Below, piece after piece: positions 4,737 through 5,863 of a DNA stretch of 5,863 nt (the stretch's first letter is position 1; each line of letters opens with the position of its first letter). Origin of the DNA: Clostridia bacterium (GTDB lineage Bacteria > Bacillota_A > Clostridia > Christensenellales > CAG-138); the NCBI GenBank assembly GCA_017553815.1, contig JAFZJT010000114.1:1-5863 (forward strand), given 5' to 3'. Made by a program: the position numbers and the translations under genes. The notes beneath the pieces are model-generated. The model was not told where the DNA came from. It searched no databases and saw only the letters and a list, made by a program, of their open reading frames with translations.

Positions 4737-5863
4737 ATGGAACAGGCAAAGGTAGTCCGAGTAATACCGGCAACGGTCAACCCACAGGAAAAGCTTAAGA
4801 GTGAATACAGGCAGATCCGCGTTGCCGCCTACTGCCGAGTATCCACCAAACAGGAGGAACAGCTCAACAGCTACGAGGTGCAGGTAAAGTTCTACACCGA
4901 AAAGATCCAAAGCGAACCCAAGTGGTCGCTCGTAGGGATATTTGCGGATAAAGGCATAACCGGCACGAGCGTTAAAAAGCGCGATGAGTTCAATAGGCTG
5001 ATGCGCCTATGCAAGCGCGGCAAGGTGGATATGATAATCACCAAGTCGATAAGCCGCTTCTCAAGGAACACCGTAGACTGCCTGAAATACGTCCGAATGC
5101 TCCGCGAACTGAACATCGACGTGTTCTTCGAGGAACAGGGCATCCACAGCATAGACCCCGGCGCGGAGTTCTACATAACCATATACGGCTCCATTGCACA
5201 AAGCGAATCCGAGAACATAAGCGCAAACGTCAAATGGGGTAAGGCTCAGAGCGCTCGGGAGGGCAAGGTGCCGTTCAACTACAAACGGAGCATAGGCTAC
5301 AGAAAGGGCGAGGACGGAACCCCCGAGATCGATCCCGAACAGGCGGCTGTTGTCAAACTCATCTATGAACGATTCCTTGTAGGCGACAGCTTCGGCGGCA
5401 TAGCGGCATACCTTGCCGAAAGAAACATACCCTCTCCCTGCGGCAAGGAGGTCTGGGGCAACGGAACGATAAAGTCCATTCTCTCAAACGAGAAGTACAA
5501 GGGCGATGCGATCCTCAATAAGACCTTCACCGTTGACTGTCTCACAAAGAAGGTCAAGGTCAACAACGGTGAGAGGCAGAAATTCTATGTGGAAAACAAC
5601 CATCCCGCGATCATAGACTCCGCCACCTTCGCAAGGGCACAGGAGGAGCTCGCAAGGCGCGCCGGAAAGCGCAAGGTCAAGCAGAAAGGCACTACTACCG
5701 AGCAGGGCAAATACTCAAGCAAGTACGCGCTGACCGAGCTTCTGATCTGCGGCGAATGCGGAACGCCCTACCGCCGATGCACATGGACGGCATCCGGCAA
5801 GAAAAAGATAGTCTGGCGCTGCATAAACCGCCTCGACTTCGGCAAGAAGTACTGCCATAACTC
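4737..5863 (+). CDS. Large serine recombinase, third of three (3' end outside window)
   Basis: The frame is open from the ATG at 4737 to the window end (375 complete codons), so the C-terminus is missing. Translated by hand, a short N-terminal extension leads into VAAYCRVSTKQEEQ with the nucleophile Ser36 and Arg34. SKSISRFSRN-like sequence (KSISRFSRN) supplies Arg107 and Arg110. SIAQSESENIS (152-162) marks the long connecting helix. The recombinase domain follows from about 175 to 280 (NYKRSIGYRKGEDG onward). A zinc ribbon begins with Cys338 and Cys341, followed by Cys362 and Cys373. It is clearly a different subtype from the first recombinase rather than a recent copy. AAGGAG at 4724-4729 lies 7 bases before the ATG, and the gene starts 4 bases after the previous stop, so it belongs to the same transcript. 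By a hand count, ATA is its commonest isoleucine codon. Confidence 0.94.
   Translation, partial: MEQAKVVRVIPATVNPQEKLKSEYRQIRVAAYCRVSTKQEEQLNSYEVQVKFYTEKIQSEPKWSLVGIFADKGITGTSVKKRDEFNRLMRLCKRGKVDMIITKSISRFSRNTVDCLKYVRMLRELNIDVFFEEQGIHSIDPGAEFYITIYGSIAQSESENISANVKWGKAQSAREGKVPFNYKRSIGYRKGEDGTPEIDPEQAAVVKLIYERFLVGDSFGGIAAYLAERNIPSPCGKEVWGNGTIKSILSNEKYKGDAILNKTFTVDCLTKKVKVNNGERQKFYVENNHPAIIDSATFARAQEELARRAGKRKVKQKGTTTEQGKYSSKYALTELLICGECGTPYRRCTWTASGKKKIVWRCINRLDFGKKYCHN

Noticed and set aside
4237..4773. A 178-codon minus-strand frame across the middle recombinase-family gene
   Set aside because: Serine-rich shadow of a coding region with recognised domains on the plus strand.

Overview
The window looks like part of a mobile genetic element from a Gram-positive, Clostridia-type bacterium, possibly a gut Oscillospiraceae or Lachnospiraceae member. 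The pointers are strong AGGAGG-type ribosome binding sites, small tightly packed genes, frequent ATA and AGG codons, and protein families common in clostridial integrative elements. The assignment is an inference; there is no rRNA or other phylogenetic marker here.

Left part (about 1-1910). A MazF/PemK-type endoribonuclease toxin gene (111-470, +) follows a terminator-like GC hairpin, and no antitoxin gene is visible beside it. It converges, with only a 15-base gap, on a 468-residue minus-strand gene (486-1892). That gene encodes a Schlafen-AlbA_2 domain, a GHKL-like ATP-binding domain (the type annotated HATPase_c_4 or 'RecG-related') and a C-terminal winged helix. Its C-terminal linker is a run of DQV(T/S/A) units made by a 12-bp tandem repeat. 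Its leader holds a good extended -10 promoter and a perfect 10-bp inverted repeat that forms a hairpin ending in TTTT just before the ribosome binding site.

Right part (about 2056-5863, +). A 53-residue SHOCT-like small protein is followed by three co-directional large serine recombinase family genes: a complete 519-residue enzyme, a 287-residue paralogue that lacks the whole catalytic domain, and a third enzyme with a full catalytic domain that runs off the window end. The three recombinase-family genes overlap or are separated by 4 bases, so they are almost certainly co-transcribed and translationally linked. This is the 'triple serine recombinase' integration module known from some Firmicutes integrative and conjugative elements.

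Working together (inference): the recombinases move the element, the catalytically empty middle protein may help with DNA binding or directionality, and the MazF and AlbA_2/ATPase genes are accessory cargo that may stabilise the element or act against invaders. The most unusual points are the catalytic-domain-less middle recombinase, the terminator-like leader hairpin of the AlbA_2 gene, and the slippage-prone repeat in that gene. I found no tRNA, rRNA, CRISPR array or complete insertion sequence.
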